From Oleiharenicola sp. (GTDB taxonomy: Bacteria; Verrucomicrobiota; Verrucomicrobiia; Opitutales; Opitutaceae): a stretch of 64,000 nt of DNA. A model generated the notes under the pieces. That model searched no databases and was not told where the DNA came from. It worked only from the letters and a program-made list of their open reading frames with translations. Position 1 is the first letter of the stretch; each line of letters opens with the position of its first letter. Below, in pieces: positions 43,838-52,263 of this stretch. The translations under genes and the position numbers were made by a program. The DNA is taken from positions 62,001-126,000 of the forward strand of contig JANYDW010000007.1 of assembly GCA_025363455.1 (NCBI GenBank). Reading direction: 5' to 3'.

Positions 43838-45190
43838 ATGGCCCGCCCGGCAGACGAAACCAGTTCACTCTTCGGCGACGAGACGCCGCTGGCTCCGCTT
43901 GTCGCCGCACCCAAGTCCACCGCATTGCAGCCGCTGGCCGCACGGATGCGCCCGCGCAAGCTGGAGGAAATCGTCGGCCAGGAGCATATCCTGCAGGCCG
44001 GCAGCCTGCTGCCGCGCCTGATCGCCGGCAACCGGTTTGGCAGCTTATTGTTCTATGGGCCCCCCGGGTGCGGCAAGACGAGCTTGGCCGAAGTGATCGC
44101 CCGCGAGACGAAAAGCCGGTTTGTGCGGGTCAACGCCGTCATGTCCAATGTGGCCGAGCTGCGGGAGATCCTGGCGGCGGCCCGGCGGCAACCCGAGGCC
44201 GCGACGATGCTCTTCATCGACGAACTGCACCGGTTCAACAAGTCCCAACAGGATCTGCTGCTGCCCGACGTGGAGGAGGGTAACGTCCGGCTCATTGGCG
44301 CCACGACGCACAATCCCGGTTTTTATGTGAACCCGCCGTTGCTCAGCCGCAGCCACCTGTTCCGGCTCGAGCCGCTCTCGGCCGCGGCGGTGGCGGGCGT
44401 GTTGCGCCGGGCCCTGACGGATGTCGAGCGCGGCTTGGGTGGGCGGAGCCACACGGCGGAAGACAAGGTGCTGAACGATCTCGCGGGGCTGTGCGATGGA
44501 GACCTCCGCCGCGCTCTCAATGCATTGGAGGTCATTGCGCTCAGCCTGCCGGAGCAGGCGGTCATCGGCGAGAAAGAGCTCGAGCTCTTTGCACGCGAGC
44601 GGCGCATCCGTTATGATGCCGACGAAGATGAGCACTACGACACGATCTCGGCCTTCATCAAAAGCTGCCGCGGCAGCGATCCGGACGCGGCGATGTACTG
44701 GCTGGCCAAGATGCTCGCCGGGGGCGAGGACCCGCGGTTCATCGCCCGCCGGCTGGTGATCCTGGCGAGCGAGGACGTAGGGCTGGCCGATCCCCAGGCG
44801 CTGCCACTCACCGTGGCGGCGCACCACGCCTGCGATTTCATCGGTTTGCCGGAGGCGGAGCTGACGCTGGCGCACGCCACGCTGTACATCGCCACGGCGC
44901 CGAAAAGCAATTCAGCGACGCTGGCTCTGGCCGAGGCTCACCGGTTGCTGAAGGAGCAACCTGTGCAGACGATACCGGCGTCCCTGCGCAGCAAGAGCGG
45001 ACAGGCCAACAAGCGGATCGGTCAGGGCCAGGGTTATCTATACGCCCACGATTTCCCCGAGAACATTTCAGGCCAGAACCACCTGCAGAATCCCACGGCG
45101 ATTTACACGCCCAAGACGGCCGGTTGGGAGGCCAAGATAGCGGAAAGACTGGCCCGCTGGCGTGAATTGCGTGCGAAATTGCCTCAATAA
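43838..45190 (+). CDS. rarA: RarA/MgsA replication-associated AAA+ ATPase
   Basis: A clamp-loader-like AAA+ ATPase acting at stalled replication forks, 450 residues from the ATG at 43838 (MARPADETSSLFGDE). Walker A LLFYGPPGCGKTSLAE, Walker B MLFIDELHRFNKSQQDLLLP, sensor 1 IGATTHNPGF, and the C-terminal tetramer region ending ...YTPKTAGWEAKIAERLARW. MRPRKLEEIVGQEHIL near the start is typical. Upstream in-frame codons overlap the comEC promoter side, so I chose the inner start. Confidence 0.92.
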   Translation: MARPADETSSLFGDETPLAPLVAAPKSTALQPLAARMRPRKLEEIVGQEHILQAGSLLPRLIAGNRFGSLLFYGPPGCGKTSLAEVIARETKSRFVRVNAVMSNVAELREILAAARRQPEAATMLFIDELHRFNKSQQDLLLPDVEEGNVRLIGATTHNPGFYVNPPLLSRSHLFRLEPLSAAAVAGVLRRALTDVERGLGGRSHTAEDKVLNDLAGLCDGDLRRALNALEVIALSLPEQAVIGEKELELFARERRIRYDADEDEHYDTISAFIKSCRGSDPDAAMYWLAKMLAGGEDPRFIARRLVILASEDVGLADPQALPLTVAAHHACDFIGLPEAELTLAHATLYIATAPKSNSATLALAEAHRLLKEQPVQTIPASLRSKSGQANKRIGQGQGYLYAHDFPENISGQNHLQNPTAIYTPKTAGWEAKIAERLARWRELRAKLPQ

Positions 45191-45249
45191 CCGGTCTGGC
45201 CGGCCAACCGGGGCTTGCGGAGTGCACCGGCAGAACTAGATTGGGCCCC

Positions 45250-45780
45250 ATGAAAACCATCGCTGCTTTCCTCTGTCTCGTGGTTGCCGCCAGTGTAGCC
45301 GGTGCGGAAGCCACTCCCACGGTGAAAACAGTCGACGCCAAGGACGCCTCGGCCGCGGCCAAAGTGACAGATACCAAGTCGGTCCCGGCTAAGACGGTGG
45401 ATCCCAAGGCTGCAGCCGCGGCCAAGAAAGACGCCAAGAAGGAGGCCCCGTTGCCCAAGATTCCTGGGACGGTGATCGAACGGACCAACGGCACCTTTCT
45501 CAGTCTTCAGGTGGTGGGAGGAAATTTCACCCTCACCTTCTACGACAAAAAGCACAAGGTAATGGCGATCGATGTCACTCGGGCCACTGCGCGTTGGCCC
45601 AACACCAGGACCAGCCTGCCCAAGGATTACCGCACCGTGCTCAACGGAAGCGGCACGGCACTGGTGGGTTCCAGGCCGGTGCTGCCACCCTTTAATTTCA
45701 GTGTCTCCATCAACCTGCAGATGGGTGAGGGCGACGATGCCAAGGTGGTCGAGAGCTACACGGTGACCTTCGGCGGCTGA
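45250..45780 (+). CDS. Exported protein of unknown function
   Basis: A 176-residue protein with signal peptide MKTIAAFLCLVVAASVAGAEA, a Lys/Ala/Asp-rich linker (about 25-70) and a C-terminal beta-rich region (about 75-176) with GTFLSLQVVGGNFTLTFYDK and ALVGSRPVLPPFNFSVSINLQ. I do not recognise the domain. It sits alone between rarA and ribB on the + strand. A TTG three codons earlier is possible, but the ATG is preferred. The linker looks like a periplasmic spacer. Confidence 0.75.
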   Translation: MKTIAAFLCLVVAASVAGAEATPTVKTVDAKDASAAAKVTDTKSVPAKTVDPKAAAAAKKDAKKEAPLPKIPGTVIERTNGTFLSLQVVGGNFTLTFYDKKHKVMAIDVTRATARWPNTRTSLPKDYRTVLNGSGTALVGSRPVLPPFNFSVSINLQMGEGDDAKVVESYTVTFGG

Positions 45781-45835
45781 ACCAGCCGGGATTTGACAGC
45801 CGGTCGCGGGCGGGGGATGCTGCCACCCTTTCGTC

Positions 45836-46921
45836 ATGTCCAGTCTCGCGCCATTTGATTCCATTGAAACCGCGATCCAAGCGATCGCGTCCGGTGGGCT
45901 CGTGATCGTGACCGACGACGAGGGCCGCGAGAACGAAGGCGACCTGATGATGGCGGCGGAAAAGGCCACGCCCGAGCTCGTGAACATGATGATCCGCCAT
46001 GCCCGCGGCCTGATCTGCGTGCCGATGACCGAGCCGCAGCTGAAGCGCCTCGGCATCAACCCGATGGTGCAGCAGAACCGCGAGGCGCTCCGTACCGCTT
46101 TCACCGTGTCGGTGGACGCGGCCGAGGGCATCACCACCGGCATCAGTGCTTTCGACCGGGCCCGGACCATCCAGTTGCTGGCTAATCCCGCCACGCGCAC
46201 CGACGAGCTGGTGCAACCCGGTCATATTTTTCCGCTGTGCTCCCGCCCCGGTGGGGTGTTGGAACGGGCCGGGCATACCGAAGCAGCGGTTGATCTCGCC
46301 GCGCTGGCGGGGTTGAAACCAGCGGGGGTGATCTGCGAGATCCTGAACGAGGACGGCACCATGGCGCGCCTGCCCGAGCTGCTGGAATTCAAGCAATGCC
46401 ATCACCTACCGCTCATCTCCATCACGGCCCTCATCGAATATCGCCACCGGCGCGAGCAACTGGTCGAGCGGGTGGCGCAACGGCCGTTTTCCTCCGAATA
46501 CGGTGAATTCACCCTGCATGTCTTCCGCAGCAAGGTGGACGGGCGCCATCACCTGGCCTTCACCATGGGCCGGCTCGACAGCTCGCCGACCTTGGTGCGG
46601 GTGCACACGGAGAACCTGTTGAGCGACGTGTTTCACGCCAAGGACCAGGGCAGCCACCGGTCCCTCGTCGCCTCGCTGCAGCACGTGGCGCAGGTCGGCC
46701 ACGGAGCGATCGTCTACATGGAACAGACTGGGCGGATGCAGGAGACGCTGCTCAGTCCCGACAAGCTGGCGAACCCCCAGAATTTGCGGGACTACGGCAC
46801 GGGCGCCCAGATCTTAACCGCTCTCGGCCTGCGCAAGATCCGGCTGCTCCAGCGCGCAACCCGCCGGGTCGTGGGTCTGGAGGGTTACGGCCTTGAGATC
46901 GTCGAGCAAGTGTCGGTATGA
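45836..46921 (+). CDS. ribB: 3,4-dihydroxy-2-butanone-4-phosphate synthase with degenerate GTP cyclohydrolase II domain
   Basis: Makes the four-carbon unit of riboflavin from ribulose-5-phosphate. Residues 1-205 are RibB with VTDDEGRENEGDLMMAAE, HARGLICVPM, GITTGISAFDRARTI and RPGGVLERAGHTEAAVDLA. Residues about 206-361 have the RibA fold, but the zinc cysteines are missing: where GCHII has the C-x-GD-x-F-x-S-x-R-C-D-C region, this protein has LLSDVFHAKDQGSHRSL with no Cys. It is therefore probably a RibB with an inactive RibA-like (RibX-type) domain, and a separate RibA should exist elsewhere. ribH follows after about 50 bases. Confidence 0.9.
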   Translation: MSSLAPFDSIETAIQAIASGGLVIVTDDEGRENEGDLMMAAEKATPELVNMMIRHARGLICVPMTEPQLKRLGINPMVQQNREALRTAFTVSVDAAEGITTGISAFDRARTIQLLANPATRTDELVQPGHIFPLCSRPGGVLERAGHTEAAVDLAALAGLKPAGVICEILNEDGTMARLPELLEFKQCHHLPLISITALIEYRHRREQLVERVAQRPFSSEYGEFTLHVFRSKVDGRHHLAFTMGRLDSSPTLVRVHTENLLSDVFHAKDQGSHRSLVASLQHVAQVGHGAIVYMEQTGRMQETLLSPDKLANPQNLRDYGTGAQILTALGLRKIRLLQRATRRVVGLEGYGLEIVEQVSV

Positions 46922-46974
46922 CGGAGGTTTTCGGATTGCGGTAAACCGCCCAAGCCCCAGCCAATAGACCCTCC

Positions 46975-47454
46975 ATGAGCCAGCACTCTCCTTCAGCCCG
47001 CCGGATCAACGGTGCGAAACTGCGCATCGGGGTCGTGGCTGCGCGATTTAACGAGGCGCTGGTGGATGGACTGCTGGACGGCGTGCTGGCCGGACTTGGC
47101 GCCGCCGGCGTTGACGCCGGGCGAATCCGGGTCGTACGCGTGCCCGGCTCGCACGAGGTGCCTTGGGCGGCAGGCCGATTGGCCGCCACCCGCCGCTTCG
47201 ATTGTATCGTTGCGCTGGGTGTGCTGATTGGCGGCGATACCAACCATCACGAGATGGTCGGACAGAGCGTTTCGCATGCCTTACAGCGCGTCGCTCTGAC
47301 CGCGGACATCCCGGTGATCAATGGCGTGATCGTGACCGCGACGGCTGCGCAGGCCCGCGCCCGGTGCATCGGGAAAATAAACCGTGGGGCCGAGTTTGCC
47401 TTCGCGGCGCTGGCGATGGCGGAGCTGAAGACCTCTTTGAAAGGAATATCATGA
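46975..47454 (+). CDS. ribH: 6,7-dimethyl-8-ribityllumazine synthase
   Basis: Condenses the RibB product with the pyrimidine intermediate to lumazine, the penultimate step of riboflavin synthesis; assembles as pentamers or capsids. 159 residues. Motifs: VVAARFNEALVDGLLDG, VPGSHEVPWAA, ALGVLIGGDTNHHEMV with the catalytic histidine, and VINGVIVTATAAQAR. It overlaps nusB by ATGA at 47451, so ribB-ribH-nusB form one translation unit, as in many bacteria. Confidence 0.95.
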   Translation: MSQHSPSARRINGAKLRIGVVAARFNEALVDGLLDGVLAGLGAAGVDAGRIRVVRVPGSHEVPWAAGRLAATRRFDCIVALGVLIGGDTNHHEMVGQSVSHALQRVALTADIPVINGVIVTATAAQARARCIGKINRGAEFAFAALAMAELKTSLKGIS

Positions 47455-47897
47455 GCAGCCAATTCACCCAGCGGCGCGAATGCCGGGCGGCGGCCTTCCA
47501 GTATCTCTACGCCTGGAGCGTCAACCAGCCGGCCAACGTCGCCAACGACCTCCAGCTGTTCTTCGAGCACTTGGAGAAGCCGCGCGACCACTACGCCTTT
47601 GCCGAGGAATTGATCCACGGCACCATCGAGCATGTCGTCGAGCTCGATGGCCACATCAAGGCGCTGGCGCACAACTGGGAGTTCGAACGCGTGGCCAAGA
47701 TCGACCTGGCCATCCTGCGCCTCGCGATGTTCGAAATGCTGCACCGGAAGGACATCCCGCCGGTGGTCTCGATCAATGAGGCCATCGACCTCAGCAAGCA
47801 GTATTCCACGGTGGATTCGAAGCGCTTCATCAATGGGATCCTGGACCGGATGAAGGACAAGCTCGGGCGCGACGCGCGGAAACCCAGTAGTGAGTAG
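47451..47897 (+). CDS. nusB: Transcription antitermination factor NusB
   Basis: Binds boxA RNA with NusE in rRNA antitermination, 148 residues. The start at 47451 overlaps the ribH stop and has AAAGGAA a few bases upstream. RRECRAAAFQYLYAW opens the helical bundle; ELDGHIKALAHNWEFERVAKIDLAILRLAMFEM, split as NWEFERVAKIDLAILRLA, and PPVVSINEAIDLSKQY are diagnostic. The last codons and the TAG stop (SSE-stop) lie within the left arm of a palindromic repeat. Confidence 0.94.
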   Translation: MSSQFTQRRECRAAAFQYLYAWSVNQPANVANDLQLFFEHLEKPRDHYAFAEELIHGTIEHVVELDGHIKALAHNWEFERVAKIDLAILRLAMFEMLHRKDIPPVVSINEAIDLSKQYSTVDSKRFINGILDRMKDKLGRDARKPSSE

Positions 47898-47989
47898 CGG
47901 GTCGTGAGTGGTGAGCATGTCAAATCCAAGGCGGACCGGATTCTGCAGTAACGGGATGCTCGCTACTCGCTAGTCACTACACGCTACTT
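47886..47989. repeat. Palindromic element, GTAGTGAGTAGCG family, nusB-ftsY gap
   Basis: Left arm AGTAGTGAGTAGCGGGTCG and continuation to GTGAGCAT pairs imperfectly with ATGCTCGCTACTCGCTAGTC...GCTACT on the right. It overlaps the nusB stop codon and ends 6 bases before the ftsY ATG. Confidence 0.75.
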
Positions 47990-47995
47990 CTTCCC

Positions 47996-48991
47996 ATGCT
48001 TTCCATTTTCAAGAAATTCCGGGACGGGCTGACCAAGACAGTCTCAGCCATCGCGGCGAAGACCCACGGCCTGTTCGGCGGCCGGAAGATCGACCCGGCT
48101 TCCCTCGACGAGCTCGAGGAGGCACTCTACACTGCGGACTTCGGGGTCGAAACCACCACGGAGATCCTGGAGGAGATCAAGGCCGCCTATAAGAAGGACC
48201 CCACGCTGCAAGGCGGACAAGCGGCGGTCATCGGGGCGGCTGTATTGCAACGCGTGCTGGCGGGATCGGAGGGAAAGTTGGAAGGTGGAGCCCAACCTTC
48301 CGCCAACGCTACGGTGGACGGGCTGGCCGGGCATTCTCCCGAAAACGCGTCGGGAATCCGCATTCCACCGCACCCTCAGGTCATCTGCATGATCGGCGTG
48401 AACGGGTCGGGCAAGACGACCACGACCGCCAAGCTGGCGTACAAGTTCAAGCTTGCGGGGCAATCTGTCCAAATGGCGGCTTGCGACACTTTCCGGGCGG
48501 CAGCTGTGGAACAGCTCAAAAGCTGGGCGACGCGCTTGGAACTCGACCTAGTGGCAAGCCACAGCGGGGCAGATGCGGCCGCCGTTGCCTTCGATGCCTG
48601 GCAGGCGGCCAAGGCGCGCGGCAAGGATTGGCTGATCGTAGACACTGCCGGTCGGCTGCACACCAAGGGCAACCTGATGGAGGAGCTGGCCAAGATCCGC
48701 CGCGTGTTGCAGAAACACGACCCGACGGCGCCGCAACACCGTTGGCTCGTGGTCGACGGTAGCCTCGGAGTAAACTCCATCGAGCAAGCCAAAGTATTTC
48801 ACCAGAGCTTCGGCTTGACCGGATTGATCGTGACCAAACTCGACGGCACCAGCCGGGGCGGGGCGATTGTGGGCATCTACCGGCAGCTCAAGATACCAAT
48901 TTATTTCATCGGTCTCGGCGAACAGCCGGAGGATCTGCAGCCATTTTCGGCGGAGAATTACGCCAAGGCGATCTTCGGTCTGAACCAGTAA
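47996..48991 (+). CDS. ftsY: Signal recognition particle receptor FtsY
   Basis: The SRP receptor GTPase that delivers ribosome-nascent chains to the membrane, 331 residues. Residues 1-90 are the N domain, with no long acidic A domain. The G domain has the P-loop GVNGSGKT (134-141), DTFRAAAVEQL, DTAGRLHTKGNLMEEL and TKLDGTSRGGAIVG. Between the N and G domains, residues about 93-121 (LEGGAQPSANATVDGLAGHS and on) form a low-complexity linker that other FtsY proteins lack; its DNA contains hairpins and may be a repeat insertion. Confidence 0.94.
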   Translation: MLSIFKKFRDGLTKTVSAIAAKTHGLFGGRKIDPASLDELEEALYTADFGVETTTEILEEIKAAYKKDPTLQGGQAAVIGAAVLQRVLAGSEGKLEGGAQPSANATVDGLAGHSPENASGIRIPPHPQVICMIGVNGSGKTTTTAKLAYKFKLAGQSVQMAACDTFRAAAVEQLKSWATRLELDLVASHSGADAAAVAFDAWQAAKARGKDWLIVDTAGRLHTKGNLMEELAKIRRVLQKHDPTAPQHRWLVVDGSLGVNSIEQAKVFHQSFGLTGLIVTKLDGTSRGGAIVGIYRQLKIPIYFIGLGEQPEDLQPFSAENYAKAIFGLNQ

Positions 48992-49061
48992 TCGCGGGAT
49001 AGCTGGAAAGGTTCGCCCCTCAAAATGGGCCCGAGGCGCACAATCAGATTCAGATGACCTG

Positions 49062-49235
49062 AAAATAGGTTGTATTAGGAAGTTAGCCCAAGCGGTTCCA
49101 TCTGCTTGGTTTACGTCGTGATTTTTCGTGCCCTGAGAGGGGTGCGAGAGGTGACCAAAAGGGGCTCACGGGCGTTTGACTGGCCCGTTGCGCGCACGTG
49201 AGCCCTCAACCTTTTTTAGTTGGGTGCATACCTAA
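49062..49235 (+). ncRNA. Candidate structured small RNA downstream of ftsY
   Basis: No reading frame is convincing in 48992-49265. AAAATAGGTTG (49062-49072) can pair with CAACCTTTTTT (49207-49217). Inside are a CCAAGC/GCTTGG hairpin (about 49089-49111), and GGGCTCACG...CGTGAGCCC enclosing CGGGC...GCCCG (about 49167-49205). A strong terminator follows. This looks like an independent RNA of 170-200 nt. It lacks the GGAA-tetraloop region of SRP RNA and the tmRNA tRNA-like end. A 6S-type RNA is possible, but I cannot confirm it. Confidence 0.35.
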
Positions 49236-49264
49236 AGACGCGGACTTACCTCCGCGTCTTTTTG
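49236..49264 (+). terminator. Rho-independent terminator
   Basis: 8-bp stem AGACGCGG/CCGCGTCT (49236-49243 and 49252-49259) with loop ACTTACCT and then TTTTTGTTT. It ends directly at the stop codon of the convergent gene at 49266, so it may work in both directions. Confidence 0.85.
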
Positions 49265-49265
49265 T

Positions 49266-49790
49266 TTACCGGCCGGGTGAACCAAACTTCGCACCCTCGC
49301 GAACGGCCACAAGCTGCATCGGCCGTTCTGTGGTATCGGGGCGAAAGGCCGCGATAACGATACCAACAAAGTTATCCGGGCTGACCGCCTCCATGTCATG
49401 GGTCATGTTGTTCAGACCCTGGACCCGCCAGCCGTCCCGGACCTTGGCCACCAGCAGGTGAGCCACAATTTTCTGCTGTTTGTTACGGTAGAGCACGGTC
49501 TGCCCGCGCTTGAGTTCACTGTAGGCCAGTTTCCGCAACACCAGGATCGTGCCGGTACGGTAAAGCGGATGCATGGACAGGCCAGATCCGACAAGGACAA
49601 AGGCGTTCGGAGTGTTTTCCGCCATTGTGGTGGCCCTTTGCCAGGCGTCCGCCTCAGCAGTCACCACTAACTCGGGAGATCCGCCCGTGTAGACGCCGTG
49701 AATCCATGCCCCATTGGTTTCTCCGGCCAGACTGACTGCGGTTGAGAGCATCAACATGCCACCCCAAGCCGTTAAGCTACACCGGAACAT
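49266..49790 (-). CDS. Exported protein with an S24/S26 signal-peptidase-like fold
   Basis: A 174-residue protein from the ATG at 49790 (a GTG lies two codons upstream). It has a signal peptide (MFRCSLTAWGGMLMLSTAVS) and then a region like LexA/signal peptidase: FVLVGSGLSMHPLYRTGTILVLR has the S-M-x-P serine motif, RGQTVLYRNKQQKIVAHLLVAK the strand with possible catalytic lysine, and VQGLNNMTHDMEAVSPDNFVGIVIAA matches the D-(S/N)-N...G-V ending. Length is short for LepB, and there is no C-terminal TM. It may be a soluble periplasmic member; its target is unknown. Confidence 0.65.
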   Translation of the reverse strand: MFRCSLTAWGGMLMLSTAVSLAGETNGAWIHGVYTGGSPELVVTAEADAWQRATTMAENTPNAFVLVGSGLSMHPLYRTGTILVLRKLAYSELKRGQTVLYRNKQQKIVAHLLVAKVRDGWRVQGLNNMTHDMEAVSPDNFVGIVIAAFRPDTTERPMQLVAVREGAKFGSPGR

Positions 49791-49983
49791 GGCCACAGTT
49801 TCTGCCTAATCCGTGCCAAAGCCAGCAATCGCCACTAGTGTTCATTACCCACACCACGTGGATATAACACACCTACCTGCATGACCTTAAATCAGGCGTT
49901 ATGAACGGGGTTGCTGGAGAATCGGTGACACGCAGGTGGTGTATGCGATGACTGTAGGAGGGCCGGATGAAAGCGACAGAAAC

Positions 49984-52143
49984 TCAGAATCCGGTGGTCA
50001 GACTGACTCGGATTGCGCGGGGTGACCCGGGCGTAATGTTCGTGTTGCTGTTGGCCGTGGCGTAATAGGCCCGGTCGAAGGCGTTCTCGAGATTGAGCTG
50101 GGCGCGCACTTTCTGGGTGAGGCGGCAGAAAACCGCAAAGTCGAAACGGATAAAGCTGGGAAGCTTCACGGTGTTGTCCGTTGCGGCGTAGATCTCGTCG
50201 CGGTAGATCGCACCCAAGCCGACCCCCCAGCGCTGGTTCAGGTCGTAGCGGTTCCAGAGGGAAAAAGTGTGGCGCGGAAGCTGGGCGAGGCGGGCGCCGG
50301 CGAGCACCGTGGCCGACTGGGTGGCCTTGATCCGGCCGTCCTGATAGGCGTAGCCCCCCGCCACGCTCCAGCGCTTGGTGATCCGGCCCGTTATGCCGAG
50401 TTCTACGCCCTTGGCCTGCTGGCCGTCGACGAGCAGGGACTTGGTCGCGTCGACGGGGTCGGGAATAACTACATTGCTGCGGTCCAGACGGTAGGCGGCG
50501 GCGGTTAATGCCAGGTCGGGACGGCAATCCCACTTCAGACCGATTTCGTAATTCTTGAATTCCTCGGGATCGAGCGAGCGGTTGGTGAGCGTCAGCGAGG
50601 ACAGCTGTTCGCCGGCCCGCGGGACGTAGGACATGCTGTAGCTGGCGTAGAGCGAGATGGTGTCGGTCGGCTTGAACAGGAGGCCAGCGCGGGGCGAGAC
50701 CAGGTTGTCGGCGTTGTCCACCGGCATCCCGGTGCGGTGATTCAGGAAATCCACCGCCAGTTTTTCCCAGCGCACGCCGACGATGGCCTGTAGTTTCGGC
50801 AGCAGCGTCATCTGATCCTGCGCATAGAGGGCCACGGTTTTCGCGACGCCTTGATTGTCGGCATCGGTGGCGTTCGGTTGGAATGTCAGCGGCAGCGTGG
50901 TGCGCGGGTTCGAGAGCGGCACCAGCACGGATGTGGTCGTGGAGCTGATCGTCGTAAAATAGCCGGTCTTGCGCAGGTTGTCCGTCGCTTGGCGGGAGAG
51001 TTCGAGGCCGGTCAGTATCTCGTGATACACGGAACCGGTCGTGAGGGGGAAGACCACATCAGTCTGATTGAACAGATTTTCCCGGTCCGTCGCGTTGCGG
51101 TAGGCCGAAATCGCCACACTCGTGCCGGTCGCATCCACTGCGCCCGGGAACACGTTCTGGTACATTTTCTGGTAGCGGCTGAAACGGGTGTTGTTGCGCA
51201 GGCTGACGCCGTTGGCGAAACGATGCTCGAGCACGGCGAACCCAGTGTGCACCGTCGCATCGACGGGACTCTGCGCGGGATCCCCGAAGAAGGTCGAGGC
51301 GGCGGTCTGCACCGGACGACCGTGAAATGAGGTGATGCCGCGATCGGCCACGCGCTCGTCGTGGAAAAACTCGACACCGGCGCGGAACGTGGTCTGCGGA
51401 GCCAGATTCCAAGTCAGGGTCGGGTTCACGCCATAGCGCTTGAGCGTGACGTCGTCGCGGTAACTGCCGGCGTCTTCATACAGGCCGGTGACGCGGAACG
51501 CCAAGGTGCTGGAGATGGCCTGTCCGACGTCGATGGTGGCTCGGTACTGGTTCCCCGCACCGGCCTGGAGTGTCAGCTCGCGCACTTTGACGCCTGTGGC
51601 CTGCCTGCTAACGCGGTTGATGACACCCCCCGAGCCGCCACGCCCGAATATCATAGCGTTGGGACCCTTCAGTACCTCGATACGATCTACATTGTAGAGA
51701 TCGCGGAAATATTGGACGTCGTCGCGGGTACCATCGATGAAAAAGTCGGCGGTGGTGCTATTGCCGCGCATCACGGGCGTATCGCGGTTGCCCTCGCCCT
51801 GCGCGATGCCCACGCCGGGCACGTAACGCGTCACATCCCCGATGCTCCGCATGGCCTGGTCGGCGATCAACTCGCGGGTGATGACGGTGACGGCCTGTGG
51901 CACATCGACCAAGGCTGTGTCGGTCTTGGTGGCAGTAACACTGCGTTGGATCGCATAGCTTTGGTCGTTCCGGCGGGCGTTTACCTCGAGTTTGTCCAAG
52001 TGCAAAACCCCGTCTTTGGGCGGAAGGTAGCTGGGGGTGAAATCGTGTTCTGCAAGGATCGGGCCGGGCAGGACAATGGCGACTAGCAGACTGGTTGAAA
52101 TCCACTGCAGAGTGATACGGCGTGTGAGCGGGCTTGAGTGCAT
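49984..52143 (-). CDS. TonB-dependent siderophore receptor
   Basis: An outer-membrane 22-strand barrel receptor of 719 residues. Signal peptide at 1-31 (ends ILA), plug domain at about 65-175 (VPQAVTVITRELIADQAMRS, MRGNSTTADFFIDGTRDDVQYFRDLYNVDRIEVLKGPNAMIFGRGGSGGVINR, quoted here in parts: DGTRDDVQYFRDLYN and VLKGPNAMIFGRGGSGG), then beta strands, ending in RVSLTTGF with the terminal Phe. The pattern fits ferric-siderophore receptors of the FhuA/FpvA group. No TonB, ExbBD or siderophore genes are near. Upstream lie repeated TGAGAC half-sites, probably an iron-responsive operator. Confidence 0.9.
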   Translation of the reverse strand: MHSSPLTRRITLQWISTSLLVAIVLPGPILAEHDFTPSYLPPKDGVLHLDKLEVNARRNDQSYAIQRSVTATKTDTALVDVPQAVTVITRELIADQAMRSIGDVTRYVPGVGIAQGEGNRDTPVMRGNSTTADFFIDGTRDDVQYFRDLYNVDRIEVLKGPNAMIFGRGGSGGVINRVSRQATGVKVRELTLQAGAGNQYRATIDVGQAISSTLAFRVTGLYEDAGSYRDDVTLKRYGVNPTLTWNLAPQTTFRAGVEFFHDERVADRGITSFHGRPVQTAASTFFGDPAQSPVDATVHTGFAVLEHRFANGVSLRNNTRFSRYQKMYQNVFPGAVDATGTSVAISAYRNATDRENLFNQTDVVFPLTTGSVYHEILTGLELSRQATDNLRKTGYFTTISSTTTSVLVPLSNPRTTLPLTFQPNATDADNQGVAKTVALYAQDQMTLLPKLQAIVGVRWEKLAVDFLNHRTGMPVDNADNLVSPRAGLLFKPTDTISLYASYSMSYVPRAGEQLSSLTLTNRSLDPEEFKNYEIGLKWDCRPDLALTAAAYRLDRSNVVIPDPVDATKSLLVDGQQAKGVELGITGRITKRWSVAGGYAYQDGRIKATQSATVLAGARLAQLPRHTFSLWNRYDLNQRWGVGLGAIYRDEIYAATDNTVKLPSFIRFDFAVFCRLTQKVRAQLNLENAFDRAYYATANSNTNITPGSPRAIRVSLTTGF

Positions 52144-52164
52144 CGGGTTGATTTAATATGTTCA

Positions 52165-52216
52165 TGAGACGCAGTCTCACGTCAACAGCATACTTGCGAC
52201 ATAGTCTCATGTCTCA
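52165..52216. promoter_or_regulatory. Candidate operator upstream of the TonB-dependent receptor
   Basis: A perfect 6-3-6 palindrome TGAGAC-GCA-GTCTCA (52165-52179) lies 22 bases upstream of the receptor start, followed by two direct GTCTCA half-sites (52204-52209, 52211-52216). Fur boxes have related TGAnAnT symmetry, so a Fur-like repressor is a reasonable guess. The divergent aroB start is at 52264, so the sites could affect both genes. Confidence 0.5.
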
Positions 52217-52263
52217 ATATGAGTGACATTGACTTGTGCAAGTAGCTGGTTTTAAAGGCATCT

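Noticed and set aside
48992-49061. Promoter or gene start in the first 70 bases after ftsY
   Set aside because: No -35/-10 pair or ORF could be supported.
49062-49235. SRP RNA (4.5S) next to ftsY
   Set aside because: Position is tempting, but the conserved GGAA tetraloop and asymmetric loop of SRP RNA are not present.
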